A stretch of 64,000 nucleotides of DNA. Source: Agrostemma githago (lineage: Eukaryota; Streptophyta; Magnoliopsida; Caryophyllales; Caryophyllaceae). The translations under genes and the position numbers were made by a program. The DNA lies in assembly GCA_958450325.1 (NCBI GenBank), contig OY288243.1, positions 51,611,878 through 51,675,877 on the forward strand, given 5' to 3'. Of this stretch, positions 62,069 to 64,000 are shown piece by piece (within the stretch, counting starts at the first letter, position 1; the number at the start of each line of letters is the position of its first letter). The notes under the pieces are model-generated. The model made no database searches and was not told the DNA's origin. It was given only the letters and a program-made list of their open reading frames with translations.

Positions 62069-64000
62069 CCGCCCTGCATCCTGGGGGTGATGGTCAGGGT
62101 TAGGCCCTTTGGGCTGCCTGCCCTCTCAGCGTAGCATATCTGGTTTCGCAGTTCACGGATTTGTCTTTTCTGGCCTCTCTTACTCATCTGGCCTTCCGCG
62201 TCTCCGGACACCACGTGAATTATCAGGCGATTTTGTACTGAACCTTCAGGCTTATCCGCCCGCTCTTTCTGGCTCTTGTTCCTCGCCGCGTAGGCGCTCA
62301 ACCAACCATTCCTGATGAACTTCTCGATTTCATCCTTCAGGTGGCGAAATTCTTCAGTGGTATGCCCGGCGCAATCGTGAAATGTGCAAAACTTCTTGGG
62401 ATCACCTCTCGGACTGAGCGGCTTACTTGGGCGGTTCCACTTGGCCATTTCTTTTTCCAACTCAAAAGTTTCTGCCCTTGACCTGTTGAGGGCCGTGTAG
62501 CTATCAAACCTAGTCTGATAAGCTGTACGCTCCTTCCTTGGGGTATCCCCTTCCTCAGCTCTTTGTTTGTTAGCGTCGCCTCTACTGCGTCCACCCTGCG
62601 GTCCCCCCTGTTGCCTGGAAGGCCCTGTGGGGGTGTCCGGTAGGCTATGGAACTCCTCCTGCAATATGAAGCCTTCAACAATTTTTTGAGCTTTGGCCAG
62701 AGTTTCTGGTTGGGCTCTGATCATTTGATTCTTCATCTCCCCTGGGAGCAACGAGTTGGTCAGTGCGTATACTGCAGTTGGGTCGTCGATTTCTTTGACC
62801 TGCTAGAAAGACAGGTCAAACCTCTTCAAATACTCCCTGACAGTTTCACCCTTCTTCTGTCTCCGGGTCATTAGGTCGAATCGGGTTAGCCGGCGCCTTT
62901 TGTTCCCTGCGTATTGGTCCAGGAAGGCTTCAGCCAGCTCTATGAAATAGCCAATCGAACCCTGCGGCAGGTCCCTAAACCATTTTTGTGCCAGTCCCAC
63001 GAGGGTGGTGGGGAAAACCTTGCACCAAACTGCATCATCGACATCGTACATCCCCATATGGCTCTCGTAGGCCGCCAGATGGTCCTCCTGGTTGGTGGTT
63101 CCGTCAAACTTAACAGATGGCATTTTAATTTTGGGGATGGGGTATCCCTGCACCTCATGGTGAAGCGGAGTCTTTGTGGGCCTGCCCGTCATTTTCGACC
63201 TGCTCCCAGCGGATTGGTAACCGTAGTCATCCCTCTTGCCAGGGGTCGGTTTTCCAATGCTGGGGGAGCGGTACTGGGGTGCCTGTCTGCTCATGGCTTC
63301 ATCTTCTCTTGCAGGTGAGTGATGCCTAGGTCGTTTTTTCTGGGGTGGCTCTAGATTATCATCCTGACGGTGTTTTGTCTCCAGTGGTTGTCCATGGTTG
63401 AGTCTTGATTGCAGGCTCTGGGACAGCCCTGGAGTTCGCTGAGACTCGGCCGGTGTTAGCCTGGAGAAGACATCTCCTTGCCTCTCCCCCAAGCATTTCG
63501 ACGCCGGCTCCCTGTGCCTCATCCGATCCTGGAGATCTTTGGATAAGTCCCTTTTCTCCATGGCTGAGGTGGACTCAGTGGTATGTATGGAAAAGGCTTG
63601 TTGTTGAGCAGGTTGCTTCTGATTTCTGGTGAGGCGTTTCTGGGCCTGTACATACCCTTGAGCTGTCTTCCTTTCCTTCCTCTGGAAATTCCTGGCGGCG
63701 GTTCGCTTTGTGCCCCCCACTCCTTCCACTCCTTCAAAGTGAAGCTGCCTACGGGTCGTTGCGATCCTGCCGACCAGGTCCTCCGGAGTGAACTCCTGGT
63801 TGGGCATGGCCGAGAAGAAGGCGGTGGTCTGTGTAATCTGGGCAGGGGTGAGGTTCAAGTTAGGCCTCTGATGACCAACCTGCCCAGCAGCAACCGTAGT
63901 TTCTCCATTGGGTGCTCCTTGGAGACTTGCCCGCCCTACTCCTGGGATTGTAGCAGCGGGTGTCGTCCCAGGTGGAGGTCGTCGCACCCGCCCCAGAACT
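62065..64000 (-). pseudogene. Tat element B gag (capsid and zinc-knuckle-like region)
   Basis: Capsid protein gene running past the right edge. The Retrotrans_gag region is recognisable (FPTTLVGLAQKWFRDLP, GYFIELAEAFLDQY, KKGETVREYLKRF). A TAG at 62,803-62,805 interrupts the frame, which continues with NSLLPGEMKNQMI. A knuckle-like CTFHDCAGHTTEEF has Phe at the final Cys position, so metal binding is doubtful. The N-terminal region is Gln/Pro/Arg-rich. A one-base loss in a C run near 62,090 separates gag from protease. Confidence 0.85.

Larger units (their letters stand above)
53001..64000 (-). mobile_element. Tat-lineage Ty3/gypsy element B, partial (right end outside window)
   Basis: A minus-strand LTR retrotransposon. 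From right to left: gag (to 62,065), protease, RT, two RNase H domains and integrase (to 58,489). A non-coding region with tandem repeats follows, then an antisense gene (55,111-57,467), a small plus-strand ORF (54,011-54,592) and the 3' LTR (53,001-53,651). The 5' LTR is beyond the window. Domain order RT-RH-aRH-INT and the antisense gene are Tat-lineage features. Each polyprotein part has one or more breaks. It is inserted in Tat element A. Confidence 0.85.

Overview
The window is plant nuclear DNA made almost entirely of transposable elements nested in one another. I see no ordinary host protein-coding gene, rRNA, tRNA or CRISPR. The element set points to an angiosperm, probably a eudicot: L1-type LINEs with DUF4283/zinc-knuckle ORF1, CACTA and hAT elements, a Helitron, Tat-lineage Ty3/gypsy elements with two RNase H domains, and a TGTAACACCC-type gypsy LTR. 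Recurrent TACGGAGTA/TACTCCGTA motifs would fit Caryophyllales, but I would not rely on them.

Layout. (1) 1-21,484: five non-LTR retrotransposons, all minus strand, head to tail, separated only by (TTA)n tracts. Left to right: LINE 1 (5' part), LINE 2 (almost intact), an element with R2-like architecture (split by CACTA-1 with an exact 3-bp target duplication), LINE 5 (5'-truncated) and LINE 3. A 709-bp TTA/TTATTG microsatellite separates LINE 2 from the R2-like element. (2) 21,485-29,381: AT-rich DNA, then a 777-bp tandem repeat interrupted by a broken Ty3/gypsy element, then a possible orphan CACTA end. (3) 29,382-34,060: LINE 4, a different L1-type family with a plain poly-A tail. (4) 34,060-35,508: non-coding, repeat-rich. 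(5) 35,509-53,000: Tat-lineage element A, a deletion derivative carrying a Helitron and CACTA-2; CACTA-2 itself contains an hAT element and an unclassified TIR element. (6) 53,001-64,000: Tat-lineage element B (minus strand), inserted into element A and running off the right edge.

Working together. LINEs 1-3 share an N-terminal AT-hook-like motif in ORF1, and ORF1 and ORF2 overlap by ATGA, which suggests coupled translation. LINE 4, the only LINE outside the TTA tracts, lacks the motif. My main hypothesis is that these LINEs home to (TAA/TTA)n DNA and build self-seeding head-to-tail clusters. The two Tat elements each carry, past integrase and on the opposite strand, an extra gene with a predicted intron of about 90 bp; in element B that gene has its own TATA box. 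Most coding regions are pseudogenes; LINE 2 ORF1 is the best-preserved reading frame.

Limits: all homology calls are from reading the translated sequence and recalling family motifs. No searches were run, and element ends without target duplications are approximate.
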